DNA of 63,077 nt from DASVLX01 sp036384655 (GTDB lineage: Bacteria; Actinomycetota; Actinomycetes; Mycobacteriales; Pseudonocardiaceae), in assembly GCA_036384655.1 (NCBI GenBank), contig DASVLX010000101.1, positions 1-63,077 on the forward strand. Direction: 5' to 3'. This document shows, piece after piece, positions 24,755-32,361 of this stretch (position 1 is the first letter of the stretch; the number at the start of each line of letters is the position of its first letter). Both the position numbers and the translations under genes were made by a program. The notes under the pieces are model-generated. The model saw only the letters and a program-made list of their open reading frames with translations, did not search any database and was not told the origin of the DNA.

Positions 24755-25726
24755 TCAGACGACGAACATGTCCTCTTTGGACCACTGTGGAGCGGCGATC
24801 CGCGCGGCGGCGGCATGCGCCATATACGTCATGTGGTCACTGCCCTCCGGAATCTCCTGCGGGATCAGACCGCTGACCTTCTGGGTCTTGAAGACGGTTC
24901 CGGGTGCCAACTCGAAGAACGGGAACTCTGGTTCGGTGCAACCGATGCAGGGCATACCGGCGCGGGTCTTGGACGACTGCCGGTTCCACAGGATGCGGTT
25001 GCACGGCGAGTGGGTCATCGGGCCACGGCAGCCGAACTCGTAGAACAGGCAACCGGTCCGGGTCCCCTCACCGAATGCGGTGGTGGACTGCTTGTACTCG
25101 AAGAACTGCACGCGGGTGCAGCCGGTCTGGGTGAAGGTCTTGAAGAACGTCTGCGGGCGGTGCAGCTCGTCCAGCGCGATGTCGCCGGCCCGGCCGGTGG
25201 CCAGCGCCACGATGACCTGCGTGATCCAGTCGGGGTGCGCGGGGCAGCCGGGGATGTTGATCACCGGCAGGCCCATCTTCGACCGGAAGTTCGGGCCGAG
25301 GAAGCCACCCTTGTTGCGCTTGTGGAACTGCAGGCCGGTCGCGTCCGTCGGGTTGGGCTCGGCGGCCGGGATACCACCCCAGCAGGCGCAGTCGCCGATG
25401 GCGACCACGATCTGGGCGGCGGCCGCGAGGTCGGTCACCCAGTCCTTCATGGGCCTGTTCGCGAAGATGTCGTAACGGCCGGAGCCGTCCGGGCCGTTCA
25501 GCACGGCCCCCTCAAAGACGAAGATGTCGAGCGGCCGCTCGCCCCGGGCGCAGTCCCAGAAGATTTTCTGCGCCTGTTCGCCCAGTTCGAGACCGAGCGA
25601 GGGGTGCCACAGCAGGTCGAGTCCGAAGTCGGTGATCAGGTCGACGACGTTCGGCTCCTCGGCATTGAGGAACGACATGGTGTTGCCGCTACAGGCTCCG
25701 CCCTGGAGCCAGAGCACTGACGACAT
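24755..25726 (-). CDS. hhyS: [NiFe]-hydrogenase small subunit, group 1h
   Basis: 323 residues with no signal peptide. Starts MSSVLWLQGGACSGNTMSFL. Cluster ligands visible: GGACSGN, GDCACWGG, IPGCPAHPDW for the proximal cluster, and downstream cysteines (TGCLFYEFGCRGP, SPCNRILW, MPCIGCTEPEFPF) for the medial and distal clusters. In this subgroup one proximal-cluster Cys is replaced by Asp, an adaptation linked to oxygen tolerance; Asp residues in VVDLITDFGLDLLW are candidates. Strong AGGAGA site before the ATG. Pairs with hhyL. Confidence 0.96.
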   Translation of the reverse strand: MSSVLWLQGGACSGNTMSFLNAEEPNVVDLITDFGLDLLWHPSLGLELGEQAQKIFWDCARGERPLDIFVFEGAVLNGPDGSGRYDIFANRPMKDWVTDLAAAAQIVVAIGDCACWGGIPAAEPNPTDATGLQFHKRNKGGFLGPNFRSKMGLPVINIPGCPAHPDWITQVIVALATGRAGDIALDELHRPQTFFKTFTQTGCTRVQFFEYKQSTTAFGEGTRTGCLFYEFGCRGPMTHSPCNRILWNRQSSKTRAGMPCIGCTEPEFPFFELAPGTVFKTQKVSGLIPQEIPEGSDHMTYMAHAAAARIAAPQWSKEDMFVV

Positions 25727-25789
25727 CGGATCTCCTCTCGGAAGTTCGTACGTCCACCTGGCCGCACGACACGTGGTGGGGTTGGCGGT

Positions 25790-26464
25790 TCAGGCTTGGG
25801 TGGACGACTTGCGGCTGGCCTTGCCGTTGGTGCGGGCCGACCTTCCGTATCCCCGGGTGTAAGCCTTGAGGATGTCGTCCTCGGTGTGGGCCCCGGCGGC
25901 GACTTCCTCGGGCGACGGCAGGTCGAGCTCGGAGAAGCCCTTGCCGAACTCGCGCAGAACATGGATGAGGAATCCGAGTCCACGCGCCACGTCGTCATCC
26001 CGCAGCGCCCGCAGCAGCGAGAACACGCCGCTGAACTTCGTCTGCTCTTCCCTGGCGCGCGCGGCGCCGGCGGTGACCGCCTGGGCGCCCACCGACACGA
26101 CCTGGATCGCACGCGGGTCGGCCAGGGTCGAGTTCATCAGCGCGGCGATGACCGGGCCGGCCTCGGCCAGCACGGCTGACAGAGATGTCAGGCTCCTGGC
26201 CAGTTTTGGCAGGTCGACCAGGGTCAGTGCGGACGCCGCGTCCGAGTCTGTCGTGGCATCGCGCATCTCGGCGATCGTCTGGGTGAGCGAGTCGCTGATC
26301 ACGTCGCCGCGCTTCAGGAGCTCGTCCAGGCCGTTGACCAGCACCGCGAGCAGGTCGGCGTGATCAAGAAGATCGTTGAGTGAAGCCACCACCTTCGGGT
26401 CGTCAAGCTTCGTCAACAGCTTGTCGACAGGCGATGGAGCAATGAGCGGTCCGTCTAGAGACAC
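25790..26464 (-). CDS. DUF1641-family helical protein, first gene of the hydrogenase operon
   Basis: 224 residues from GTG at 26464 with a GAGGAGG ribosome site. All-helical: LLDHADLLAVLVNGLDELLKRGDVI, DLPKLARSLTSLSAVLAEAG, then FSGVFSLLRALRDDDVARGLGFLIHVLREFGKGF, which is the DUF1641 signature. The C-terminal 35 residues are basic (RGYGRSARTNGKASRKS). In M. smegmatis Huc a small helical protein (HucM) encoded just upstream of hucS forms the complex scaffold and delivers quinone; position here suggests a similar role, but I cannot show homology by eye. Confidence 0.8.
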   Translation of the reverse strand: MSLDGPLIAPSPVDKLLTKLDDPKVVASLNDLLDHADLLAVLVNGLDELLKRGDVISDSLTQTIAEMRDATTDSDAASALTLVDLPKLARSLTSLSAVLAEAGPVIAALMNSTLADPRAIQVVSVGAQAVTAGAARAREEQTKFSGVFSLLRALRDDDVARGLGFLIHVLREFGKGFSELDLPSPEEVAAGAHTEDDILKAYTRGYGRSARTNGKASRKSSTQA

Positions 26465-26721
26465 CTGTGCCTCCTCAGAAGTGTCCTGGTGGCATGCCGG
26501 AAAAGATCAGGCCACCAGTGAGCTGGAACACACGCTAACCACGCGCCGGGAACCTGAACTAGCTCTGGAGCGCACCCGCCGCCATAATTGCGAACACTTG
26601 ATGCCAGGCATGCGCAGTGAGTGGTTTCATCAGGAGCAGCCGCGGCAGCGAGGCCAGCGCCTGACCAAGGCCGACCCACGCCACCTGCGGCGGGTCCGTG
26701 GGTTTCGCAGGAGGGCTCGAG
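26465..26721. promoter_or_regulatory. Divergent promoter region between the hydrogenase operon and its probable regulator
   Basis: About 257 bp with no gene. It must hold promoters for the hydrogenase operon (leftward) and the AraC-type gene (rightward). Palindromes worth noting: GGCATGCC near 26492 and TGCCAGGCA near 26603, each about 40-120 bp from a start, which could be operator halves. I see no convincing -35/-10 pair, no DosR-type GGGAC...GTCCC box and no clear metalloregulator site. Confidence 0.55.
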
Positions 26722-27783
26722 ATGTCTCGGCTGGCGAAGTTCGGCTACATCGACGCCAGGCGCACGGTCAACCCGGTCCGGCCGCGGAAGCGGTCCCGCG
26801 GCATCCCCACGGCTCTTGAGGGCCACGAGATCTTCTACACGGAGGATCTCTACGAGGCGTCCACGCTGATCGGGCAGGCCCTGTCGCCCAATCGACTCAC
26901 CCTCGACGAGTTCGACTCGGTGCGGTTCGCGGCCGGACTGCACGGGGTGCGGCTGCGGGACGTGTGCATGATGCACCTGGATCTGCACGTCGCGGCCACC
27001 CTGGTGATGGACTGCACCGGCCCCTACTACGCGGTGCACATGCCCATGAACAGCCAGGCGGTCTGCGTCGAGAACGGCTACGAGTTCGTCGCGAACACGA
27101 CCCGGGCGGCGGTCACCAGCCCCGGTCAGAACGTCACCATGCGATTCGACCACGACTCGCCGCAGTTGATCATCAGAATCGAGCAGGAAGCCCTGGTCAG
27201 ACACGTGACCCGGCTGCTGGGCAGACGATTGGTGCGGCCGTTGGTTTTCGAGCCGGAGATGGACCTGCTCACCGATCCGGCGGTGCGTTGGAATGGCGCC
27301 CTGCAGATGTTGAACACCGAGGTGTTTCACCAGGGTTCGCTGGTCCAACTTGGCCATGGAGTCGGCCCGCTGGAGGACATGATCATCAGCAGTCTGTTGC
27401 TCGTTCAGCCGTCCAACTACTATGAGCAATTGCTTCGCCCGGATCCCAAGCCGGGTAGTCCGGTGGTTCGGGCGTCACTCGACTTCATCGAGGCACATCT
27501 GCGTGAACCAATCACCCTTACTGATATAGCACGTCACGTCAACATGAGCGCCCGGGCAATCCAACAGGGTTTTCGCTCCGAACTGGGCACCACGCCGATG
27601 GCATACCTTCGGGACCGGCGCCTGGAACGCGCGCGGGAGGAGCTGACCGACGCCATCCCGGCGGACGGCATCACGGTCACCGACGTGGCCGTGCGCCTAG
27701 GCTTCTCGCATCTCAGCTACTTCGCCCAGTTGTATCGACAACGCTGGGGAGAATCACCGTCGGACACCCTCCGCACCTCGTGA
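26722..27783 (+). CDS. AraC-family transcriptional regulator, probable hydrogenase regulator
   Basis: 353 residues from ATG at 26722, chosen for the AGGAGGG site 6 nt upstream rather than an earlier GTG. The N-terminal 220 residues resemble the AraC_binding_2 ligand domain (VRFAAGLHGVRLRDVCMMHLDLHVAAT, FVANTTRAAVTSPGQ). The C-terminal 100 residues hold the two helix-turn-helix units (ITLTDIARHVNMSARAIQQGFRSELGTTPMAYLRDRRL and ITVTDVAVRLGFSHLSYFAQLYRQRWGESPS). Divergent from the hydrogenase operon and followed by hypAB, so control of hydrogenase genes is the likely role. The effector is unknown. Confidence 0.9.
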   Translation: MSRLAKFGYIDARRTVNPVRPRKRSRGIPTALEGHEIFYTEDLYEASTLIGQALSPNRLTLDEFDSVRFAAGLHGVRLRDVCMMHLDLHVAATLVMDCTGPYYAVHMPMNSQAVCVENGYEFVANTTRAAVTSPGQNVTMRFDHDSPQLIIRIEQEALVRHVTRLLGRRLVRPLVFEPEMDLLTDPAVRWNGALQMLNTEVFHQGSLVQLGHGVGPLEDMIISSLLLVQPSNYYEQLLRPDPKPGSPVVRASLDFIEAHLREPITLTDIARHVNMSARAIQQGFRSELGTTPMAYLRDRRLERAREELTDAIPADGITVTDVAVRLGFSHLSYFAQLYRQRWGESPSDTLRTS

Positions 27784-27834
27784 CCCCGTCCCAGCCCGGA
27801 TCCCGGCCACCCCACCGCAACGCAAAGGCGCGCC

Positions 27835-28173
27835 ATGCACGAACTGTCGATCTGCCGATCCATCGTCGGCATCGTCCGAAAACACGCCGAGGGCCGTCCG
27901 ATCCAGACGGTTCACGTCCAGGTCGGGCAACTGCGGCAGATAGTCCCGGACACGCTCGTCTACTGTTGGTCGCTGGTGAGTCAGACGACCGAGCTGGAAG
28001 GCTCCGAGCTGCTCGTGGAGAGCATCCCGGCGGTGATTCATTGCAACGAATGTGATCATGACACGACGATCGACCTGCCGGTCATGGTCTGCGAACAATG
28101 CGGAAGTCACAAGGTCACACTGGTATCGGGCGAAGAGTTTCTGATCACCTCTCTCGATCTCGCGGAGGTCTGA
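27835..28173 (+). CDS. hypA: Hydrogenase nickel-insertion protein HypA
   Basis: 112 residues. MHELSICRSIVGIV with the essential His2 that binds nickel, and a zinc site IHCNECDHDTTIDLPVMVCEQCGSH (two CxxC pairs). Works with HypB to deliver nickel to the large subunit. AAAGG six nucleotides before the start. Follows the regulator by 51 bp and precedes hypB by 3 bp, so the three genes likely form one transcript separated from the rest of the hyp genes. Confidence 0.96.
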   Translation: MHELSICRSIVGIVRKHAEGRPIQTVHVQVGQLRQIVPDTLVYCWSLVSQTTELEGSELLVESIPAVIHCNECDHDTTIDLPVMVCEQCGSHKVTLVSGEEFLITSLDLAEV

Positions 28174-28176
28174 ACC

Positions 28177-28986
28177 ATGGGTCGCTTCCACCGCCACGAC
28201 GACGGCCACGGGCACGTATACCTGCATGAGCACGACCACGAACACGATCACGGCAACGAACACGGCAACGAGCACGATCATGATCACGACTTCGGCGACC
28301 ACTCGGGCTACGAGACCGGCGCCGAGCGGATCGACGTGCTCGAACGGATCTTCGGCGAAAACGACAACATGGCCGCCGCCAACCGGGCCGACTTCGAGGC
28401 CGCCGGGGCCAAGGTCGTCAACCTGATGTCCTCGCCGGGCGCCGGCAAGACCGCCCTGCTGCGCGAGACCCTGCGCCGGCTGCAGGATCAACTGAAGATC
28501 GGCATCATCGAGGGCGACATCGAGACCAGCCTGGACGCCGACAAGCTGGAGGGCTTCGGCGCCGCGGTCGCGCTGGTCAACACCGGTCACGGCTTCGGCG
28601 GCGAATGCCACCTCGACGCGCCCATGGTCCGGTCCGCGCTCCCCCGGCTGCCACTGGCCGACCTGGACCTGGTCATCATCGAGAACGTCGGCAACCTGGT
28701 CTGTCCGGCGGAGTTCGCGGTCGGCGAACACGCACGGGCGATGGTCTTCTCCATCACCGAGGGTGAGGAGAAGCCGCTGAAGTACCCGGTGATGTTCCGG
28801 TCGGCGGATGTGGTGGTGGTGAACAAGATGGACCTGCTGCCGTATCTGAACTTCGACCTGCAACTGTTCTACAAGAACCTGTCGGACGTGAACCCGACCG
28901 CGACGATCATCGAGGCCAGCGCGACGACCGGCCGGGGCATCGACGAGTGGTGCACCTGGCTGACCAAGATCGCCCCGGCGGGGTGA
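28177..28986 (+). CDS. hypB: Hydrogenase nickel-incorporation GTPase HypB
   Basis: 269 residues. The first 48 residues contain many His (HEHDHEHDHGNEHGNEHDHD), a nickel-storage tract found in some HypB proteins. GTPase motifs: SSPGAGKTALLRE (P-loop), IEGDIETSLDADK (switch I), ENVGNLVCPAEF (G3 region), VVNKMDLLPY (NKxD). It provides GTP-driven nickel release with HypA. The ribosome site GGAGG is in the end of hypA. Confidence 0.97.
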   Translation: MGRFHRHDDGHGHVYLHEHDHEHDHGNEHGNEHDHDHDFGDHSGYETGAERIDVLERIFGENDNMAAANRADFEAAGAKVVNLMSSPGAGKTALLRETLRRLQDQLKIGIIEGDIETSLDADKLEGFGAAVALVNTGHGFGGECHLDAPMVRSALPRLPLADLDLVIIENVGNLVCPAEFAVGEHARAMVFSITEGEEKPLKYPVMFRSADVVVVNKMDLLPYLNFDLQLFYKNLSDVNPTATIIEASATTGRGIDEWCTWLTKIAPAG

Positions 28987-29027
28987 TCTTGGTCGTCCGA
29001 ACCGGCGCGGAACAAACGGGACAAACG

Positions 29028-29047
29028 GGCTGTCCCTGTGGACAGCC
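29028..29047 (+). terminator. Hairpin downstream of hypB
   Basis: GGCTGTCC CTGT GGACAGCC: a perfect 8-bp stem with a 4-nt loop, about 40 bp after the hypB stop, followed by TTGTTCCC. Likely the end of the regulator-hypAB transcript; it also lies just before the small CRISPR remnant. Confidence 0.65.
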
Positions 29048-29107
29048 TTGTTCCCGCCCCGAAGATCGGGTACGTTGCTTGTCACGGACGCCAACGCGGG
29101 CGATCCA

Positions 29108-29211
29108 CATTTCCGGTTTTCACAACCGGACTCCATTGAGGCTTCATGTCTTGTAGGCGCACGCATTCGCGCCCAACCCTGCGGTTTCCGGTCGCCACGA
29201 CCGGAGCTCAA
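29108..29211 (+). CRISPR. Two-repeat CRISPR remnant (mini-array)
   Basis: The first repeat-like unit (about 29108-29142) matches the main array's consensus over its 3' 33 bases with four changes. It keeps the end ACTCCATTGAGGC, the source of the ATTGAGGC crRNA handle. Its stem is CCGGTT/AACCGG instead of CCGGTC/GACCGG: both arms changed together. A 38-bp spacer-sized segment (29143-29180) follows, then a degenerate second unit (about 29181-29211) that keeps the CCGGTC...GACCGG stem with another loop but has lost ATTGAGGC, as end repeats often do. The second unit overlaps the stop of the amidohydrolase gene on the other strand. Same orientation as the main array, 3.2 kb away. Confidence 0.75.
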
Positions 29212-30488
29212 GAACCAGTACGGCCGTGCCGGATCGCGGCCATGACCTTGGCGGCCTGGGTGTCGAGTGCTTCGAGGGCGGCGAGTTCCTCGGATTCGGC
29301 TGGGCTGCCGGGAAATGCGTGACGGTCGCAGGCAATCCCGGCCCGCCAGATCGTGGTGATCGAGCGGGTGACAGCGATGTCGGTCAGGGGATCCCCGGCG
29401 ACGAGGACGAGATCGGCGGTCTGATCGATGGCGATGCGGCCGCGGTCGGTGAGACCGAAGACGCGGGCCGGGCTCGCGGTGGCGGCCGTCAACGCCTGCG
29501 CGGGTGTCAGTCCGCAGCGCACCAGCAGTTCCAGCTCGCGGTGCAGGCTCGCCCCATAGACGGTGCTGGGGATGGGTGCGTCGGTTCCGGCGAGCAGACA
29601 GACACCGGCGGCGATCAGACGCGCCACGTTGTGTTCGACGAGCGCGTAGGGCGGCATCCCGCGGCGATCGCGGGACCGGTCCCTGGTTAGTCGCTCTACC
29701 CACGCCGAACCGAGGTGGGGACCCAACGCCGGGTCGTTCGCGACCGCCGCGTCGCCGCGTTCACCCAGCGTGTTCTCGGCGGTCGCCAGGGTCGGACAGA
29801 CCACGGTGCCGGTCTCGGCGAGGCGGGTGACCAGTTCGTCGGCCAACTCCTCACGGACCGGGACGTGCGCGATCACGTCGACGCCGGCGGCGGCCACGGT
29901 CGCCACCGCGGCGGCGGACGTCGCGTGGGCGACGACCTTCAGGCCACGGGCGTGTGCTGCCGCAGTCAATGCCGTGATCGTCGCGGCATCCAGGCTGGGC
30001 CGGGTGAACGCCGCCGACCCGCCGGACTCGGCGATCATCTTCAGATAATCCACGCCCTCGACCATCCGGTCAGCCACGAACCCGGCCGCCTGCTCCGGAC
30101 CGGTCACCGTCGGAAACGGCGCGTATATGAGGGATGGATGCCCACCCGGCGCCGTCGCCCCGATCCCGGAGGACCGGACGTCGGCGGCTCCGCCGCGGAT
30201 GGCGCGGTCCCTGGCGGCGGCGACCGTCTCCGGCTTACTGAACATGTCCAACACCGTCGTCACGCCGAAGAGCAAAGACTGTTCGAGCGCGCCGGGCAGC
30301 AGGTGGATATGCGCGTCGATCAACCCCGGCAGCAGCGTTCCACCGGCCGCGTCGACCGCCTCGTCACCGGGCATGGCCGCCGACCGCTCGGCGCAGTCGG
30401 TGATGACGCCGCCCTCGAACCGCACCGAGGTCCACAGCCGCAGGTTCTCGCCGTCGAAGACCCGCGCGTTGACGATCGTCGTGGCCAC
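29208..30488 (-). CDS. Amidohydrolase-family metal-dependent hydrolase
   Basis: 426 residues from GTG at 30488, preceded by GGGGAGGG. Amidohydrolase signatures: LLPGLIDAHIHLLPGA (metal-binding HxH), YLKMIAESGG (candidate bridging Lys), VVAHATSAAAV and DVIAHVP (His ligands), LAGTDAP (catalytic Asp) and the C-terminal DLVLVAGDPLTDI strand. Closest in style to imidazolonepropionase/prolidase-like enzymes; substrate cannot be told. Not obviously tied to neighbours. Its last codons overlap the second repeat of the CRISPR remnant. Confidence 0.9.
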   Translation of the reverse strand: MATTIVNARVFDGENLRLWTSVRFEGGVITDCAERSAAMPGDEAVDAAGGTLLPGLIDAHIHLLPGALEQSLLFGVTTVLDMFSKPETVAAARDRAIRGGAADVRSSGIGATAPGGHPSLIYAPFPTVTGPEQAAGFVADRMVEGVDYLKMIAESGGSAAFTRPSLDAATITALTAAAHARGLKVVAHATSAAAVATVAAAGVDVIAHVPVREELADELVTRLAETGTVVCPTLATAENTLGERGDAAVANDPALGPHLGSAWVERLTRDRSRDRRGMPPYALVEHNVARLIAAGVCLLAGTDAPIPSTVYGASLHRELELLVRCGLTPAQALTAATASPARVFGLTDRGRIAIDQTADLVLVAGDPLTDIAVTRSITTIWRAGIACDRHAFPGSPAESEELAALEALDTQAAKVMAAIRHGRTGS

Positions 30489-30589
30489 TACACCCTCCCC
30501 AAGGCCGATGAACGCCGGTCGGCTGCCCACCGTAGACGACCAGCGAAGACAGGAACAAATCTGCTCCACCAAGATGTTGGAGGTGCCAT

Positions 30590-30778
30590 ATGAAGCAGGA
30601 AGACGAACCCCAACCGCAGCCGGGAGAATCTGACGCCGAGTACCGAGAAAGGATTCGAGCCGAGTACATGTCCAAGGACAACGACAACCCGCAAAAAGGA
30701 CGACAGGCGGCTTGGGAATACATCGCGTCGCTCGAAGGGGTCCACAATCCCGACCGCTACGACGAACCTAGCGCATAG
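30590..30778 (+). CDS. Small hydrophilic protein of unknown function
   Basis: 62 residues, ATG preceded by TTGGAGGTGCCAT, a good ribosome site. Highly charged, Pro/Gln at the start (MKQEDEPQPQPGESDAEYRERIRAEYMSK), then KGRQAAWEYIASLEG. No Cys, no membrane segment. Followed by a terminator-like hairpin, which supports a small stand-alone gene. No family recognised. Confidence 0.6.
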   Translation: MKQEDEPQPQPGESDAEYRERIRAEYMSKDNDNPQKGRQAAWEYIASLEGVHNPDRYDEPSA

Positions 30779-30780
30779 CG

Positions 30781-30799
30781 CCGCCGGGACGACCGGCGG
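30781..30799. terminator. Hairpin after the 62-residue gene
   Basis: CCGCCGG GACGA CCGGCGG, a perfect 7-bp GC stem with a 5-nt loop starting 3 bp after the stop. No T-run. Could serve the small gene and, in the opposite direction, the DUF222-HNH gene ending at 30879. Confidence 0.55.
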
Positions 30800-30878
30800 A
30801 ATCCCTCCGGTGGCCCCGCAAGTATTGCGACGCGGGCAGGGCTCAACCTCGCGTGAGCGACGTTGCCGCCGGGCGCGG

Positions 30879-32114
30879 TCAGGTGCCCCGGTTGGTGCGG
30901 GGTTTCTGCTCGGGGTCGATGAATGGTGGCGGGATGAAGGTGGGGATGCCGTCGTTCATGGTCATGTGCCAGTCGGAGTGGTGGATGAGCACATGGTGGC
31001 GGCGACACAGGGTGGCGAGGTTGTCGATTTTGGTTTCGCCTTGGTCCAGCCAGGGGTGGATGTGGTGGATGTCGCCCCATTGGGCGGGGCGATCACAGTT
31101 GGGGAAGACGCAGCAGCCGTGGTCGCGGGCGATGACGGCCTTGCGCATGGCGGTGGGGACGGTGCGGCTGGCCCGACCCACATCCAGCGGCTCGCCGCGG
31201 GACCCCAACACCATGGGGATGATTTCGGCGTCACAGGCGATCCGCCGTGCCTCGGCCGCCGAGAGTGTCATGGTCCCGTCCGCGGTGGCCGTCTGCAGAG
31301 TCGCCGTACCGATCCCGGTCTGGAGGGTTTCCAGCGAGACGGTCAGGGTGACGTGCGGCTTCTGCCCACCGTCCTCCGGCAGGCTTCCCGCATCCGCGAC
31401 CCGGTAGAGGATGTCCGCCAGCGCATCCCCGGCGCGTTCGGCGTGAGTCCGCGGATCGGGCTGGCCGTCCTGGGTGTTGGGGGTGGTCAGCGAGGAAACC
31501 ATGGTGGTCAACAGGGCACCCGGTTCCGGGTCCAACTCCGCGACCAGCCGGACCCGACCGGAGGGTTTCACCATGATGTGGGCCTCGTTGTGGGGTTCGA
31601 CCATCGGCTCCGGCTCGTGTGGTTCGGGGCCGTCCTGATCCAACCGTGCCAGCAGTTCCCGGCCCCACTTCCGCAAACTCCGCGCGTCATGCGTCGGCGC
31701 CAGCTCGGCCAGGGTCTTCTCCACCACCGCCTGATCCTGCGGCGTGGCCCAGGCCGGCATCGCCTCAACCACCGACGCGACCGCGGCCACCTGCTCCCGG
31801 GCAACCTTGCCCTCGGCCGCCACCGACGCCACCACCGGCAGATGGGCCAACGATGCCGCGTGCGCCACCAGCCGCCGAGCCTCCGGCCGAGTAATCACCA
31901 ACGCATCACCCAACAGGGACTCGGTATCCCGATAACCCCGATCGGAAGCCACACCCCGAGCCACCATCTCCGCGACAAACCGAGCCTGCCGAGCCTGACG
32001 ACGCCGAATCTCCCGCTCATCCGCAAGTACTACTGCCATCAAATCGGCATCACCACACTGCCACGGCTCACCACCGTCCAGCTCCCCATCCCGCCGATCC
32101 CCCATGTCGCTCAT
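30879..32114 (-). CDS. DUF222/13E12-family HNH endonuclease, SOS-controlled
   Basis: 411 residues from ATG at 32114 (GATGAGGTC upstream). N-terminal DUF222 helical domain (EIRRRQARQARFVAEMVARG, LVITRPEARRLVAHAASLA, AEGKVAREQVAAVASVVEAMP, THAERAGDALADILYRVAD) and a C-terminal HNH motif (HHIHPWLDQGETKIDNLATLCRRHHVLIHHSDW). This is the mycobacterial 13E12 repeat family; some members carry LexA boxes. A perfect SOS box lies 23 bp upstream of the start. Its role in cells is not settled. It lies between the two CRISPR loci but is not a Cas protein by sequence. Confidence 0.92.
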   Translation of the reverse strand: MSDMGDRRDGELDGGEPWQCGDADLMAVVLADEREIRRRQARQARFVAEMVARGVASDRGYRDTESLLGDALVITRPEARRLVAHAASLAHLPVVASVAAEGKVAREQVAAVASVVEAMPAWATPQDQAVVEKTLAELAPTHDARSLRKWGRELLARLDQDGPEPHEPEPMVEPHNEAHIMVKPSGRVRLVAELDPEPGALLTTMVSSLTTPNTQDGQPDPRTHAERAGDALADILYRVADAGSLPEDGGQKPHVTLTVSLETLQTGIGTATLQTATADGTMTLSAAEARRIACDAEIIPMVLGSRGEPLDVGRASRTVPTAMRKAVIARDHGCCVFPNCDRPAQWGDIHHIHPWLDQGETKIDNLATLCRRHHVLIHHSDWHMTMNDGIPTFIPPPFIDPEQKPRTNRGT

Positions 32115-32136
32115 GACCTCATCATACCACCAAATG

Positions 32137-32152
32137 TCGAACTGGTGTTCGA
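32137..32152. promoter_or_regulatory. LexA (SOS) box
   Basis: TCGAAC TGGT GTTCGA: a perfect match to the actinobacterial LexA-binding palindrome TCGAAC(N4)GTTCGA. It is 23 bp upstream of the DUF222-HNH start and 210 bp before the first CRISPR repeat. It predicts DNA-damage induction of the HNH gene. Confidence 0.9.
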
Positions 32153-32361
32153 TATATCGTGATCTGTCGCTGCCGGAAGACGTGTTGATCTCTGCGAGCA
32201 CCGAATCGGTGAGCCAAACCCCGGGGGTTGCTCGCATGCAGGTCAGAGGTGGTGCGGTGAGGATGAACCGGACAAACATGGCGCGTGATGTTGGTAGCAG
32301 GTTGCCACCACTCGCAGACCGCTGTATCGTCCCAGGTCACGGGCACCAAATTTGGCGAGCC
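32153..32361 (+). promoter_or_regulatory. Probable leader region of the CRISPR array
   Basis: About 209 bp without a supported gene. Because the repeat end that gives the crRNA handle (ATTGAGGC) reads on the plus strand and the degenerate repeat is at the right end, the leader should be on this side. It is somewhat richer in A/T than neighbouring coding sequence near the array (CACCAAATTTGGCGAG). TTGCTCG and TGTATCG could be promoter elements but none is convincing. Confidence 0.6.

Noticed and set aside
23177..25720. 847-codon plus-strand frame across hhyL and hhyS
   Set aside because: Antisense shadow of two firmly identified hydrogenase genes; the composition is Arg/Val/Gly-rich and there is no fold signature.
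30879..32114. HNH protein next to the array as a Cas nuclease
   Set aside because: It has the DUF222 domain of the 13E12 family and a LexA box; no RuvC, REC or other Cas features.
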